Notes: generated by a model not told the origin, from the letters alone. A DNA stretch of 64,000 nucleotides from Halobacteriales archaeon QS_4_69_31 (GCA_003021655.1 PXRP01000001.1:88733-152732), one strand, 5' to 3'. Positions 44,079 through 54,006 are shown, counted from the first letter of the stretch. A program made the numbers and translations.

Positions 44079-44837
44079 GGCGGTTCTGAGCTTCTCGATT
44101 CGGGTCGCCAGCGCGAAAAACGTCGCGAGCAGCGTGAGGACGACCGCCCAGCCCGCCGCGAGGTCGTGTGCGGCCAGGGAGTGGTCGATACCGGTCGCCG
44201 TGATTTCGGCGCGCAGCCAGGTGTGGTGTGGGCCCTCCAGGACGGGCACGAAGTAGTCGACCACGTCGTTGACGCCGTACCAGGCCAGCGCCACGGCCAC
44301 GGCGGGCACGGAGAAGGCGGCGTAGCGGTGGATCAGAAAGGCCTCGACGGCCATCGCGAGGTGACTCAGGACCAGAAACCAGTAGAGCCAGAGCGGGAGC
44401 GTCCCGAGGCCGTTGACGACGAGCTGGACGAACGGCGTCCAGAGGCCGAGCTTGATACAGCCGAAGAAAGCCAGCGCGTGGAGGGGTTCGGCCTCGAAGT
44501 CGAGTTTCCAGGCCACGAGCGAGAGGCCGATGAACATCGTCGCCACGGGCGAGTCGGGTATCAGCGGGTAGGCCGCCGGCGGCGCGACGCCGAGCTGGCC
44601 GCCCAAAAGCGGCGGCGCCAGGTCCGTCGGGCGGCCGGCGTAGTACCAGAAGCCGAAGACGGTCCCGACGAGGTTGACGAGGGCGATGGGCCAGGCCAGG
44701 CGCAGTCCAAGGTCCTCGAGCCACTCGGGGAGGGGCGCGACGTACCGGGGCAGTCCCTCGCTGTGCGGCAGCGGGGCGTCGAAGTACCGCGCGACGACCT
44801 GCTCGACGCGCCGTCCGGCCCTGTCGACGACCGACAT
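44067..44837 (-). CDS. DUF1405 integral membrane protein
   Basis: 256 residues from the ATG at 44837. About six hydrophobic segments, with the family-typical stretches LVNLVGTVFGFWYYAGR, LIPDSPVATMFIGLSLVAW and KLGLWTPFVQLVVNGLGTLP. DUF1405 proteins are widespread in haloarchaea and Bacillus; function unknown. Divergent from pdxS. Confidence 0.88.
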   Translation of the reverse strand: MSVVDRAGRRVEQVVARYFDAPLPHSEGLPRYVAPLPEWLEDLGLRLAWPIALVNLVGTVFGFWYYAGRPTDLAPPLLGGQLGVAPPAAYPLIPDSPVATMFIGLSLVAWKLDFEAEPLHALAFFGCIKLGLWTPFVQLVVNGLGTLPLWLYWFLVLSHLAMAVEAFLIHRYAAFSVPAVAVALAWYGVNDVVDYFVPVLEGPHHTWLRAEITATGIDHSLAAHDLAAGWAVVLTLLATFFALATRIEKLRTADRG

Positions 44838-44916
44838 ACGCCACTCTCGGGCTGCCGGCCGCAAAACGGTATCGGGAACATAGCTCGTTAAGTGATTCCG
44901 ACGCTAACGCCACGAC

Positions 44917-45825
44917 ATGACAGATGCGACCGACCTCGAAGAGTTGCGCCGCGGGACCGACCTCGTCAAGCGCGGCTTCGCGAAGATGCAGAAAGGCGGC
45001 GTCATCATGGACGTCGTGAACCGCGAGCAGGCCCGCATCGCCGAAGACGTCGGTGCCGTGGCGGTCATGTCCCTGGAGGCCGTCCCCGCGGACATCCGCA
45101 AGCGCGGCGGCGTCGCGCGCATGGCCGACCCCGCGGATGTCGAGGAGATCATCGACGAAGTCTCGGTCCCCGTGATGGGCAAGTCCCGCATCGGCCACAC
45201 CAAAGAAGCCGAGATCCTGGAGGCGACCGGCGTCGACATGATCGACGAGTCGGAGGTGCTGACGCCCGCCGACGACCGCTTCCACATCGACAAGCGCGAC
45301 TTTACTGCACCCTTCGTCTGTGGCGCGCGCAACCTCGGCGAGGCGCTCCGGCGCATCGACGAGGGCGCGGCGATGATCCGCACCAAGGGCGAGGCCGGCA
45401 CCGGCGACGTGAACCAGGCCGTCCACCACCAGCGCAACATCAAAGGCGCCATCCGCGGACTCGCGGGCAAGAGCCACGAGGAGCGCGAGGAGTGGGCCCG
45501 TGAGAACGACGCGCCGGCCGACCTGGTCCACGAGACCGCCGAGATGGGCCGGCTCCCGGTCGTCAACTTCGCCGCCGGCGGCATCGCGACGCCCGCCGAC
45601 GCGGCGCTGATGATGCACCACGGCTGTGACGGCATCTTCGTCGGGTCGGGCATCTTCGGCGCCGAGAACCCCGAGGCGATGGGCACCGCCATCGTCGAGG
45701 CCGTCAACAACTGGGACGACCCCGACCGCCTCGCCGAGATCGCGACCAACGTCGGCGAGGGGATGCAGGGCGACGCCAACGCCGGCCTCCCCGAAGAGGA
45801 GAAACTCCAGGGCCGCGGCGTCTGA
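44917..45825 (+). CDS. pdxS: Pyridoxal 5'-phosphate synthase, PdxS subunit
   Basis: 302 residues. [20 protein letters not shown] opens the (beta/alpha)8 barrel; the reactive lysine region [10 protein letters not shown] follows; [20 protein letters not shown] and [12 protein letters not shown] close it. PdxS condenses ribose 5-phosphate, glyceraldehyde 3-phosphate and ammonia to PLP; ammonia comes from PdxT, whose gene is not in this window. TATA-like CGTTAAGTG at about 44888 predicts a leaderless start. Confidence 0.97.
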   Translation: MTDATDLEELRRGTDLVKRGFAKMQKGGVIMDVVNREQARIAEDVGAVAVMSLEAVPADIRKRGGVARMADPADVEEIIDEVSVPVMGKSRIGHTKEAEILEATGVDMIDESEVLTPADDRFHIDKRDFTAPFVCGARNLGEALRRIDEGAAMIRTKGEAGTGDVNQAVHHQRNIKGAIRGLAGKSHEEREEWARENDAPADLVHETAEMGRLPVVNFAAGGIATPADAALMMHHGCDGIFVGSGIFGAENPEAMGTAIVEAVNNWDDPDRLAEIATNVGEGMQGDANAGLPEEEKLQGRGV

Positions 45826-45832
45826 ATAGGCG

Positions 45833-47512
45833 TCAGTCGGCCGCCGGGTCAGACGCCGACGACGACCGCTCGCTTTTTATCGCGGCGGCGATTGTCGCGC
45901 CCACGCCGCCCACGACGACCGGATAGAGCAGCGTCGCGAGGACGACCGTCGTGAAGTAGCCGCCGATGGACGAGAGCCCCGAGGAGACGACGCCGTCGAG
46001 AAACGACGTCGCGACGAAACTCATTTCGAGCGTCTCCTGGATGTAGTCGTCCGCGAAGACGACGACCGCGGACGCGAAGACCCCGAGTACGACGAGGTAG
46101 GTGACCGCGGGGGTGATCCCTTTCCTGAAGCCGTCCGGCGGCGAGTCGACCGGCGCCGCCCGCCACCCGCGAACGAAGCCGGCGGCCCCGACGACCCCGA
46201 GGCCGAACACGAACGCCAGTATCGCCGCGTTCGTCCCGCCGCCCATACCCAGCGCGTTGATCCCGACGAACGTGAAGACGGTGACAAACACCCGCGTCAG
46301 GATGTCGACCCCGCCGGGGGTCCGGAGGGTGAGAAAGGTCAGCAGGAACGACCCGAAAAGCAGCGAGAAGACGACGCCGAGCGCGTAGACGGTCCCGACG
46401 CGGCGTTCGGCCGCCGAGAAGCCGCCGGCCGCGAACCCGCCCAGCGCGCCGAACAACAGCGGATACACCAGGCCGGCCATCAAGAGCGCGACGACGGCGG
46501 ACAGCCCGGGCGACGGCGGCGCCAGGACGAGCGCGACGACGGCCACCGGAAGGTAGCCCAGCGTCACGGTCGTCCCGCCCAGCACGGCCTCGTGGACCGG
46601 CGTCGACTCGTCGGCGTTGAACACGACCACGAACTTCGACGCCGTGTAGACGAGCACGGGCGCGGCGAGGTAGAGCACCCCGAGCGCCGACGCCGGCGGC
46701 CGGACGACCTCGAAGACCCCGTAGAGGGTGGGCGTGATGTGCCCGGCCGTCCCGAAGTGCAGGTCGAAGAACACCCCCGCACCCTGCCCGAGGGTCGACC
46801 GGCCGGCGAAGGGGATGACCGCCGCGACGGCCACCGCGAGGCCCAAGACTACGACCGCAGTCGCGAACCCCGCGGCCGCCCCCGGGAACAGCGGCATCCG
46901 CGAGACGAGAGCCGCGAGGTCGGTGTCCCCCACGCGGCCCGTGCTACGAGCCCCCGGCTCGGCCTGCTGTCCGCCTCTTGGTGCGCCCCCTCCCGACTGA
47001 CCGGGTGCCGACTGGCCTGGTGCAGACTGGCCGGGTGTCGACTGGCCGGGTGTCGACTGGCCGGGTGTCGACTGGCCGGGTGTCGACTGGCCCGGTGCCG
47101 ACCCACCGCTCCCGGCACTGCCGCCCGCGGGCCCGCTGCCCACAGGCCCGCCGCCGCTCTGGTCCGCTGGGGTACTTGCGGGCTGACCGCCCTCCCCCAT
47201 ACTGGACTGGCCCGTGTCCCCCTGCTGACCGGCGGGGGTCGGTCCCCCCTGGCCTGGCTGGCTCCCCTCGGCCGGGTCCGACCCGTCGCCCGTCGATGGG
47301 TCGCTCCGTCCGGGTCGGCTGTCAGCGGGCTGTCCGTCGCCGTCGTCCTCTCCGTCAGTCGTCGACGACCACGCGTCCGACGGCTCGTCCGCGTCGGCGG
47401 GGTCGTCCGGTGGGGACCGGGCCCGGTCCGGCGGCGACCCGACCGAGGTCCCACAGTGTGGGCAGTCGGCCGCCTTGTCCGAGATGGTCGCCCCACACTC
47501 GTGACATTCCAT
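45833..47512 (-). CDS. Zinc-ribbon membrane protein with TPGQS repeats (Yip1-like)
   Basis: 559 residues from the ATG at 47512. Zinc ribbon at 2-23 (CHECGATISDKAADCPHCG), then a long Pro/Gly/Ser/Asp-rich linker (about 24-205) that includes seven five-residue repeats of the P-G-Q-S-T type, then at least seven transmembrane helices (about 220-550). The membrane part resembles Yip1/DUF-type multi-pass domains. Function unknown; the linker repeat is a variable-number type. Confidence 0.82.
   Translation of the reverse strand: MECHECGATISDKAADCPHCGTSVGSPPDRARSPPDDPADADEPSDAWSSTTDGEDDGDGQPADSRPGRSDPSTGDGSDPAEGSQPGQGGPTPAGQQGDTGQSSMGEGGQPASTPADQSGGGPVGSGPAGGSAGSGGSAPGQSTPGQSTPGQSTPGQSTPGQSAPGQSAPGQSGGGAPRGGQQAEPGARSTGRVGDTDLAALVSRMPLFPGAAAGFATAVVVLGLAVAVAAVIPFAGRSTLGQGAGVFFDLHFGTAGHITPTLYGVFEVVRPPASALGVLYLAAPVLVYTASKFVVVFNADESTPVHEAVLGGTTVTLGYLPVAVVALVLAPPSPGLSAVVALLMAGLVYPLLFGALGGFAAGGFSAAERRVGTVYALGVVFSLLFGSFLLTFLTLRTPGGVDILTRVFVTVFTFVGINALGMGGGTNAAILAFVFGLGVVGAAGFVRGWRAAPVDSPPDGFRKGITPAVTYLVVLGVFASAVVVFADDYIQETLEMSFVATSFLDGVVSSGLSSIGGYFTTVVLATLLYPVVVGGVGATIAAAIKSERSSSASDPAAD
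46996..47100. repeat. 15-base in-frame minisatellite, seven units
   Basis: Seven exact-length units of 15 bases; the four from 47026 to 47085 are identical (ACTGGCCGGGTGTCG). They encode the TPGQS-type repeat of the zinc-ribbon protein. The copy number may vary between strains. Confidence 0.9.
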
Positions 47513-47668
47513 GGGGGTTCGTACCGAGGGACGAACTAATAAACCTGGCAACTCGCCCTGGCGGGCGCCCAGAGGGTCTCGGGGTCTCGTCCGTCCGTGA
47601 GCGACTGGGTGGCACGCGGGTACCGACCGAGCACAACACCCAAGGCAATCGACTCACGAACGGGAGGT

Positions 47669-48961
47669 ATGCAGACGACGGGGGTCTTCGCACGTGCCCT
47701 CTCCGCTTTCGACGCGGCAGGCGTCCTCCTGCAGAACGAAACGACGGGACCGGGCGACCGCGTCGGCGGGTATCTCCGGTCGGCCGGGGAGTACCTGACG
47801 AGTGTCACGACGGCCGAGGAACGGGTCGCGTTGAGCCTGGCGCTCACGCTCGGGGCGGTGGCCCTGGGGTGGTATCTCCTCCCGAGGGTCACGGCATCGC
47901 TCGACCGGCCGGTGACCGACCGGTTCGTCACCGGCCACCTCGAGCGCGGGCTCGAACTGTTCGGCCACTACGTCCCGACGACGTTCGGTGGGATCGTGGT
48001 CCGTGTCGTCCAGCTGAGCCTGCTCGTTTTCGTCGCAGTCGCAGTGCTGGTCCTCTGGGGGTTCTCGGACGTGGTCTTCTGGGCCGCGCGGACGACGCGC
48101 AACCAGGCCCCACTCGTGGGCAAGGTCACCTCGTCGCTCGTGGTGGCGCTGTTGGCCTACATCTGCACCGGACTGCTCAGGGACACCATCGACGACTTCA
48201 GCACGGAGACCGAGTGGATGACCGAACACCAGGAGGAGATCGTCCTCCGGGTCTCGCAACTGGGCCTGTTCGTGGTGGCCGGGCTGGTACTCATGTCCGT
48301 CTGGGGCGCGACCATCGAGGGGTTTCTCGTCGGAGCGGGCTTTCTGGGCATCGTCGTCGGCTTCGCCGCGCGCCAGACCTTCGGGTCGCTCATCGCCGGT
48401 TTCGTGCTGATGTTCTCCCGGCCCTTTACCATCGGCGACTGGGTCCAGGTGGGCGACCAGGAGGGGATCGTCACCGACATCACCATCTTCAACACGCGCC
48501 TGGAGAACTTCGACGGCGAGTTCGTCGTCATCCCCAACGACAAGGTGGCCAACCAGGCGATCACCAACCGGAGCCAGAAGGGGCTGTTGCGGATCCGCCT
48601 GGACGTCGGGATCGACTACACGGCCGACCCACACCGCGCCCGCGAAGTCGCCCAGAACACTATCGTCGAACTGGCCGACGTGGTCGACGCGCCGCCGCCA
48701 CAGGTGTTCCCGAAGGCCTTCGGCGACTCGGCGGTCGTCCTGGAGATGCGGTTCTGGATCGACCACCCGACCCCGCCCCGGAAGTGGAAAGCGATCTCGG
48801 CGGTCGTCTCGTCCGTCAAGGAGGCCTTCGAGGCCGAGGACATCAAGATCCCCTACCCCCAGCGCGAACTCTCCGGGCGGGCCGAAACCGGCGGCTTCCG
48901 CGTCCACGGTGGCGGTATGGAGACTCGGGAGGCCACGCCGGAACCGCCCGACACGGACTGA
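47669..48961 (+). CDS. Small-conductance mechanosensitive channel (MscS family)
   Basis: 430 residues from ATG at 47669. Several N-terminal helices (about 45-65, 98-120, 143-162) precede the pore helix GFLVGAGFLGIVVGFAARQT followed by FGSLIAGFVLMFSRPFTIGD, the MscS signature. The beta domain (WVQVGDQEGIVTDITIFNTR) and C-terminal alpha/beta domain follow. It opens under membrane tension at hypo-osmotic shock. An earlier in-frame ATG at 47597 is not conserved. Confidence 0.93.
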   Translation: MQTTGVFARALSAFDAAGVLLQNETTGPGDRVGGYLRSAGEYLTSVTTAEERVALSLALTLGAVALGWYLLPRVTASLDRPVTDRFVTGHLERGLELFGHYVPTTFGGIVVRVVQLSLLVFVAVAVLVLWGFSDVVFWAARTTRNQAPLVGKVTSSLVVALLAYICTGLLRDTIDDFSTETEWMTEHQEEIVLRVSQLGLFVVAGLVLMSVWGATIEGFLVGAGFLGIVVGFAARQTFGSLIAGFVLMFSRPFTIGDWVQVGDQEGIVTDITIFNTRLENFDGEFVVIPNDKVANQAITNRSQKGLLRIRLDVGIDYTADPHRAREVAQNTIVELADVVDAPPPQVFPKAFGDSAVVLEMRFWIDHPTPPRKWKAISAVVSSVKEAFEAEDIKIPYPQRELSGRAETGGFRVHGGGMETREATPEPPDTD

Positions 48962-48965
48962 CCGG

Positions 48966-49286
48966 TCACTCGACGCCGAAGTGCCCCCCGACGAGGAAGG
49001 CGAACCCGAACGCCCACGCGCCGGCGAGACCGACGATGGCGGCGACGTGAAACGCCCACTGCAGGCCCGTCCCGCCGCCGACCACGCCGGTCTCCATCGC
49101 CCCACCGGCCCAGGCCAGAAGTCCCGTCCCGGCGCGAATCCAGGCGACGAACACCGTCGCCGCGAGTGCCGGTACCGCCGCGCCGACGAGGGCGGTCCCC
49201 AGACGCTTGCTCGCACGGGCGACCGATCCGGGATGGAGCCCTCCCTCCCCTCCCCGACCGGTCCCCCCGGAGCCGGAATGGACCAT
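48966..49286 (-). CDS. Small membrane protein
   Basis: 106 residues. Gly-rich N-terminus, then hydrophobic segments at about 31-50 and 78-102 (WAFHVAAIVGLAGAWAFGFA). It converges on MscS with a four-base gap. Function unknown. Confidence 0.65.
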   Translation of the reverse strand: MVHSGSGGTGRGGEGGLHPGSVARASKRLGTALVGAAVPALAATVFVAWIRAGTGLLAWAGGAMETGVVGGGTGLQWAFHVAAIVGLAGAWAFGFAFLVGGHFGVE

Positions 49287-49319
49287 GATAGATGCCGAGA
49301 GAGGTGGCCTTGACTTCCT

Positions 49320-49339
49320 CCTCGCCCTGAAGGGCGAGG
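49320..49339 (+). mobile_element. Hairpin resembling an IS200/IS605-type element end
   Basis: CCTCGCCCT (49320-49328) and AGGGCGAGG (49331-49339) form a nine-base stem with almost no loop, preceded by TTGACTTCCT. Haloarchaeal IS200/IS605 (IS1341-type) elements end in such hairpins. No transposase gene remains, so this is at most a relic; a plain terminator is the alternative. Confidence 0.45.
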
Positions 49340-49356
49340 CTTCCGCTGGCTATCCG

Positions 49357-50235
49357 TCAGTCGACGACTTCGGCGCCGCGGCCGATCCCGGTCTGGTAGA
49401 CCCGCGCCTCGACGCCGGCGTCGTCGAAGGCCTCGACCATGGCGGTGGCGATGGCTCGCTGGTCTGACTCGTGGCAGGCGGCGACGACGCTCGGGCCGGC
49501 GCCGCTTATCGTCACGCCGGTCGCGCCGGCCTCGAAGGCGGCCTCTCTGACCGCGTCGTAGCCGGTGATGAGTTCCGCCCGGGCGGGCGTCACGACCGAG
49601 TCGTCCATGCCCCGCCCCACCAGGTCGGGGTCCGAGCGGTGCATCCCGGTGGTCAGCGTGGCGGCGTTCCCGACCGTTTTGACGACCTGTGCCGTACGGG
49701 CGCCGTCCGGGACCACGGCGCGTGCGTCCCGCGTCGAGACGACGATGTCGGGGAGACAGGTCACAAGCGGGATGTCCGCGTCGACTTTCGTCACGCCGCC
49801 CTCGGTGGCAATGGTGAACCCGCCCAGTATCGAGGGCGCGACGTTGTCGTCGTGTGCGTCGCCCGAGACGACTTTCTCGCCTTTGGCCGCGATGGGGACG
49901 AGTTCCTTCTTCGAGAGGCCGCGGTCGTAGAGGCGGTCGAGCGCGACGGCCGCGGCCGCGGCGCTGGCGGCCGACGAGCCCAGTCCCGACGCGGGTCTGA
50001 CCCCCTTGTCGATGTGGATGTGAGCGGGCGCGTCCAGCGCCTCCGCGACGGCACCGACCGTGTTCTCGTCGGGGTCCTCGGGGATGAACTGGCTGCCCGC
50101 GCCGGTCACCTCGATGGTCGTCTCCGACGCACGGCGGACGCGGACGACGTCCGCAGGCCGGTCCAGCGCGACGCCGAACACGTCGAAGCCGCTCCCGAGG
50201 TTCGCGCTCGTCGCAGGTGCCCGCACCGTCACCAT
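49357..50235 (-). CDS. thrB: Homoserine kinase
   Basis: 292 residues from the ATG at 50235 (MVTVRAPATSANLGSGFDVF). The GHMP-kinase ATP loop is PASGLGSSAASAAAAAV at about 81-97, and the C-terminal motif TGVTISGAGPSVVAACH is present. It phosphorylates homoserine for threonine synthesis. The upstream in-frame extension to 50517 is shadow sequence. Divergent from the histidine kinase. Confidence 0.95.
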   Translation of the reverse strand: MVTVRAPATSANLGSGFDVFGVALDRPADVVRVRRASETTIEVTGAGSQFIPEDPDENTVGAVAEALDAPAHIHIDKGVRPASGLGSSAASAAAAAVALDRLYDRGLSKKELVPIAAKGEKVVSGDAHDDNVAPSILGGFTIATEGGVTKVDADIPLVTCLPDIVVSTRDARAVVPDGARTAQVVKTVGNAATLTTGMHRSDPDLVGRGMDDSVVTPARAELITGYDAVREAAFEAGATGVTISGAGPSVVAACHESDQRAIATAMVEAFDDAGVEARVYQTGIGRGAEVVD

Positions 50236-50350
50236 ATGGGCCCGAGTTCCGGGAGTGCGGGCAAAAAGGTAGCGGACTCGCCACCCCGGGGGCCCGGGAG
50301 CCACAACGCATAAGGCGAAAACGACGAAAGTCACCGCTACTGGCTGTCCG

Positions 50351-52546
50351 ATGGTCCTCGTCCCGCCACAGTTGGTCGGCGCCGTGACCGCCCTCAGTGC
50401 CGTCGTCGACCTGGGGCTGGTGGTCGTCGCCTCCCGCAAGCGAGAGACGCCGGCGGCGCCGTGGTTCGGTCTCCTCGCGCTCGCGGCCGCACTCTGGGCC
50501 GGGCTGGAGGTCGCCATCCTGTTCGCGCCGGGTCCGGGCGCCGCGCGTCTCGCCTACAACGGCGCGATGGCCGTCGCCTACCAGGTGCCGGTGCTCTGGC
50601 TGGGCTTTACCGTCGTCTACACCGGCCACGGGGAGTGGCTGACCCGGCGGCGGACCGCGGCGCTGTGTGCGCCCCTGGCTGGGTACGTCCTCGTCAGGCT
50701 GACCGCGCCGGTCCACGGCCTGCTGGCGATGCCACTCTCGATGCGGACCATCCGCGGGGTCACCGCCCCGGCCCCGGAGTACGACGCCGCGCTCTGGGTC
50801 GCGCTCGCCGTCGCGTTCGGGTACGTCCTCGCCAGCTTCCTGGTGCTGGCCCGGTTTTACCTCGACGCGAGCAACGTCTTCCGCGGCCAGACGCTGGCGG
50901 TCATCGTCGCCGGCCTCGTCCCGACGGCGGGCACCTTCCTGTTCTCGTCGGGGGTAAGCCTCCACCCGGTCGTCTCGGTTGCCCCGGCGCTGCTCGCCGT
51001 GACGAACCTCGTCCTCGCGCACGTCCTCTTCCGGGGTGACGTGCTCGGCGTCTCGCCCGTCGCGGGGGAGGTGCTCGTTGACGAACTCCCGGAACCGGTC
51101 TTTCTGCTCGACGAGGACGACCGGATCCTCGATTACAACCCCCGGGGGGCCTCGCTGGCCGAAGGCGAGGACATCACTGGCAGCGAGGTCGGGTCGGTCA
51201 TGGGCGGCCTCGGCAACCTGGACCCGTCCGCGGACACGATCACCGTCGACACGGGCGAGGGGTCCTCGGCCTCCGTTTACGACGTGCGTGTGACGACGGT
51301 CGAGGACCAGTTCGACCGCGTCCGCGCGCGGCTGGTGGTGTTGCGCGACGTCTCGACACAGCAGCGCCGCCTGGAACAGCTCCAGGCGATGCAGGCCGCG
51401 ACCCAGCAGTTCATCAGCGCCCGCACCGCCCCGGAGGTCGTCGACATCGCCGTCACGTTCGCCAGCGACGTGCTCGACCACCCCTACGCCGTGGTGTTTC
51501 TCTACGAGGAGGAGACCGACACGCTGGCCTCCAGCGCCATGACCGACTCGCTAGCGGAAGCCAGCGACGAGGACATCGTCAGGATCCCGCGGGGCTCCGG
51601 CCCGCTGTGGAGCGTCTACGAGTCCGGGGAGACGGCCGCCCTCGACGACGACCGCGACATGGTCGTCGGGACACACCGGATCCCGGCGCGGTCAGTGCTC
51701 GTCCTGCCATTGGGGGACCACGGCGTCCTCGTCATCGGGTCCGCGCGCGACGGCTCGTACTCGGCCGTCGAGCGGCAACTCGGGAAGATCCTCGCCGGCA
51801 CCATCGAGACGGCGCTGACGCGTGTCGCCCACGAGCGACGCCTCCGGGAGAGCCGGACCGCGCTCGAACGCCGCACCAAGCAGATCGAGTTCTTCAACGG
51901 CGTCCTCCGGCACAACATCCGCAACAGCATGATGGTCATCGACGGCCACGCCCAGTTCCTCGAAGGCCGCGTCGACGGGCACGCCGACAAACTCGCGACG
52001 ATACGGGAGTGGTGTGAGGACATGACCGAGCTGACCGAGAAGATCAGAGACATCACCGACACCGTCACCGCCTCCGGGGACGAACGCCTCGGCCGGGTCG
52101 ACCTGTCGGACGTCCTGGGCCGGAACGTCGAGGACCTCCGCGAAGAGTGCGAGGACCTGACGGTCGAGGTGGACGTCGACGAGGACACGGTCATCCTCGG
52201 GAACGACCTCGTCAGTGACATCCTCGAGAGCATCCTCTCGAACGCGGTCGAACACAACGACGCCGAGCGACCCCACATCGCGGTCTCGTCGCGTGACCTC
52301 GGGGAGTGGGTCCAGGTCCGGGTCGCAGACAACGGCCCCGGGATCCCGGATGAACTGGAGACCCGCGTCTTCCAGCGCGACGTGGCGACGAGCCAGACCT
52401 CCCACGGGTTCGGCCTCTACTTCGTCTCGGTGATGATGGACCTCTACGACGGGAACGTCTGGTTCGAGGACAACGACCCCCGCGGGGCCGTCGTCGTCCT
52501 CGAATTCAGACTCGCCGAGGACGACCGGGTAACCTCCGAGGAGTAA
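50351..52546 (+). CDS. Sensor histidine kinase (7TM, PAS-like, GAF, HATPase)
   Basis: 731 residues. Seven transmembrane helices (about 5-230) of the histidine-kinase 7TM type, a PAS-like part (VLVDELPEPVFLLDEDDRIL), a GAF domain (about 345-490, VVDIAVTFASDVLDHPYAVV), a phospho-acceptor H at about 520 in LRHNIRNSMMVIDGHAQFLE, and an ATPase domain with ILSNAVEHND and VADNGPGIPDEL. No response regulator is adjacent. The ligand of the membrane part is unknown. Confidence 0.92.
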   Translation: MVLVPPQLVGAVTALSAVVDLGLVVVASRKRETPAAPWFGLLALAAALWAGLEVAILFAPGPGAARLAYNGAMAVAYQVPVLWLGFTVVYTGHGEWLTRRRTAALCAPLAGYVLVRLTAPVHGLLAMPLSMRTIRGVTAPAPEYDAALWVALAVAFGYVLASFLVLARFYLDASNVFRGQTLAVIVAGLVPTAGTFLFSSGVSLHPVVSVAPALLAVTNLVLAHVLFRGDVLGVSPVAGEVLVDELPEPVFLLDEDDRILDYNPRGASLAEGEDITGSEVGSVMGGLGNLDPSADTITVDTGEGSSASVYDVRVTTVEDQFDRVRARLVVLRDVSTQQRRLEQLQAMQAATQQFISARTAPEVVDIAVTFASDVLDHPYAVVFLYEEETDTLASSAMTDSLAEASDEDIVRIPRGSGPLWSVYESGETAALDDDRDMVVGTHRIPARSVLVLPLGDHGVLVIGSARDGSYSAVERQLGKILAGTIETALTRVAHERRLRESRTALERRTKQIEFFNGVLRHNIRNSMMVIDGHAQFLEGRVDGHADKLATIREWCEDMTELTEKIRDITDTVTASGDERLGRVDLSDVLGRNVEDLREECEDLTVEVDVDEDTVILGNDLVSDILESILSNAVEHNDAERPHIAVSSRDLGEWVQVRVADNGPGIPDELETRVFQRDVATSQTSHGFGLYFVSVMMDLYDGNVWFEDNDPRGAVVVLEFRLAEDDRVTSEE

Positions 52547-52577
52547 GCCGCCACCTGTCCGGAGCGGAGGGGTTTCG

Positions 52578-52618
52578 GGAGAGCAAAACTCTCCGGCGGA
52601 GCGAAAGGGCTTTTCGGG
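52578..52618 (+). terminator. Terminator after the histidine kinase gene
   Basis: GGAGAG (52578-52583) and CTCTCC (52589-52594) form a hairpin with a CAAAA loop; GGGCTTTTCGGG follows. The surrounding 36-40 bases are partially duplicated. Confidence 0.5.
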
Positions 52619-52638
52619 AGAGGGCGGAACCCCCCGAC

Positions 52639-53973
52639 ATGATCGGCATCGTCGGCGGCGGGGTCGCGGGCCTCGCGGCCGCCTATCGCCTCCAGCGGGC
52701 GGGCCGGGAGGTCCGCGTCTTCGAGAGCCGCGACGATATCGGCGGTCTCGCCCGCGTCTACGAGACCGCGGGCGACCCCATCGAGAGCTTCTACCACCAT
52801 CTCTCCCGGTCCGAGGAGACCATCGTCGAACTCGTCGGGGAACTGGGGCTGGGCGGGGACCTGGAGTGGCGCTACAAGACCGACTCCTACTACGTCGACG
52901 GCGTCGTCCACCCGATGGAACGGGCCTGGGAGATCCTCGCGTACCCCCACCTCTCTCTGTACGACAAGTTCCGGCTGGCGATGCTCGTCAAGGAGATAGA
53001 CGTGCGCGGCGGGGTCCCGACGTTCGACACGTACGAGGACATCACCGACTTCGAGGACGTCCCCATCAAGGAATTCCTGCTCGAACACACGACCCGTCAC
53101 GTCTACGAGTCGTTCTGGGAGCCGCTCTTGGACGCCAAGTTCGGCTCCCGGAAGGAGGACGTCTCGGCCGCCTGGCTCCTGGGCCGGGTGAAGTTCCGCG
53201 GCGAACGGGACCCGCTGCGGGGCGAGCAGTTGGGCTATCTCCGCGGCGGGTTCGGGAAACTCCTGGACGCGCTCCTGGAGGCAGTCGGCGAGGAAACCGT
53301 CGTCACAGGGGCCCGCGTGACCGACCTCGCCATCGAGGACAGCGCCGCGGAGTCACTGACCGTCGAGCGGAGCGGCGACTCCGGAGCAAGCGCCGGGCCC
53401 GAGGAGACCCACGACGTCGACGCGGTGGTCGTCGCGGCGATGCCGAACGTCCTCGAAGACCTGACCGGCTATCCCTGCGAGATCGACTTCCAGGGGACGG
53501 TCTGCTCGGTCTGGAGCATGGACCAGTCCCTCTCGGATACCTACTGGCTGAATATCAAAGACGACGCGCCCTTCGGCGTCTTCATCGAACACACCAACTT
53601 CGTCCCGCCCGAGCGATACGGCGGCGAACACCTCTACTACACCGCGAGTTACGTCCAGGACCCCGAAGAGGAGTTGTGGAGGATGAGCGACGAGGAAGTC
53701 GAGTCTCACTGGCGGGACGGCATCGCCGACCTCTTTCCTCACTTCGACCCCGACGCTGTCAACTGGGTGAAGACGGCGCGCAACCCCCGGACGGCGCCCA
53801 TCTACGAGCGGGGCTACCTGGAGATGGTCGTGCCCTACGACCTCGGCGAGGAGGTCGCCGAGGGCGTGTATTATGCGGGTATGGCCTCGCGCGCCCAGTA
53901 CCCCGAGCGCTCGCTCAACGGGGGCATCGAAGCGGGGTACGCCTGTGCGGATCGTATCGCCGGGGCGGAGTGA
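52639..53973 (+). CDS. FAD-dependent amine-oxidase/protoporphyrinogen-oxidase-like protein
   Basis: 444 residues. N-terminal FAD motif IGIVGGGVAGLAAAYRLQRA with E at the end of the second strand (VFESRDDIGG). The central portion (SFYHHLSRSEETIVELVGEL; FWEPLLDAKFGSRKEDVSAA) and C-terminal FAD motif (YYAGMASRAQYPERSLNGGI) match the NAD(P)/FAD-dependent oxidoreductases related to HemG/phytoene desaturase. Substrate unknown. No partner genes close by. Confidence 0.88.
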   Translation: MIGIVGGGVAGLAAAYRLQRAGREVRVFESRDDIGGLARVYETAGDPIESFYHHLSRSEETIVELVGELGLGGDLEWRYKTDSYYVDGVVHPMERAWEILAYPHLSLYDKFRLAMLVKEIDVRGGVPTFDTYEDITDFEDVPIKEFLLEHTTRHVYESFWEPLLDAKFGSRKEDVSAAWLLGRVKFRGERDPLRGEQLGYLRGGFGKLLDALLEAVGEETVVTGARVTDLAIEDSAAESLTVERSGDSGASAGPEETHDVDAVVVAAMPNVLEDLTGYPCEIDFQGTVCSVWSMDQSLSDTYWLNIKDDAPFGVFIEHTNFVPPERYGGEHLYYTASYVQDPEEELWRMSDEEVESHWRDGIADLFPHFDPDAVNWVKTARNPRTAPIYERGYLEMVVPYDLGEEVAEGVYYAGMASRAQYPERSLNGGIEAGYACADRIAGAE

Positions 53974-54006
53974 CCGCCCGGGGGGACCGTCCGGCCTCCG
54001 CCGGAG

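Noticed and set aside
47654..51481. 1275-residue minus-strand frame spanning MscS, homoserine kinase and part of the histidine kinase
   Set aside because: It crosses several genes with clear domains, and its composition is typical of antisense translation.
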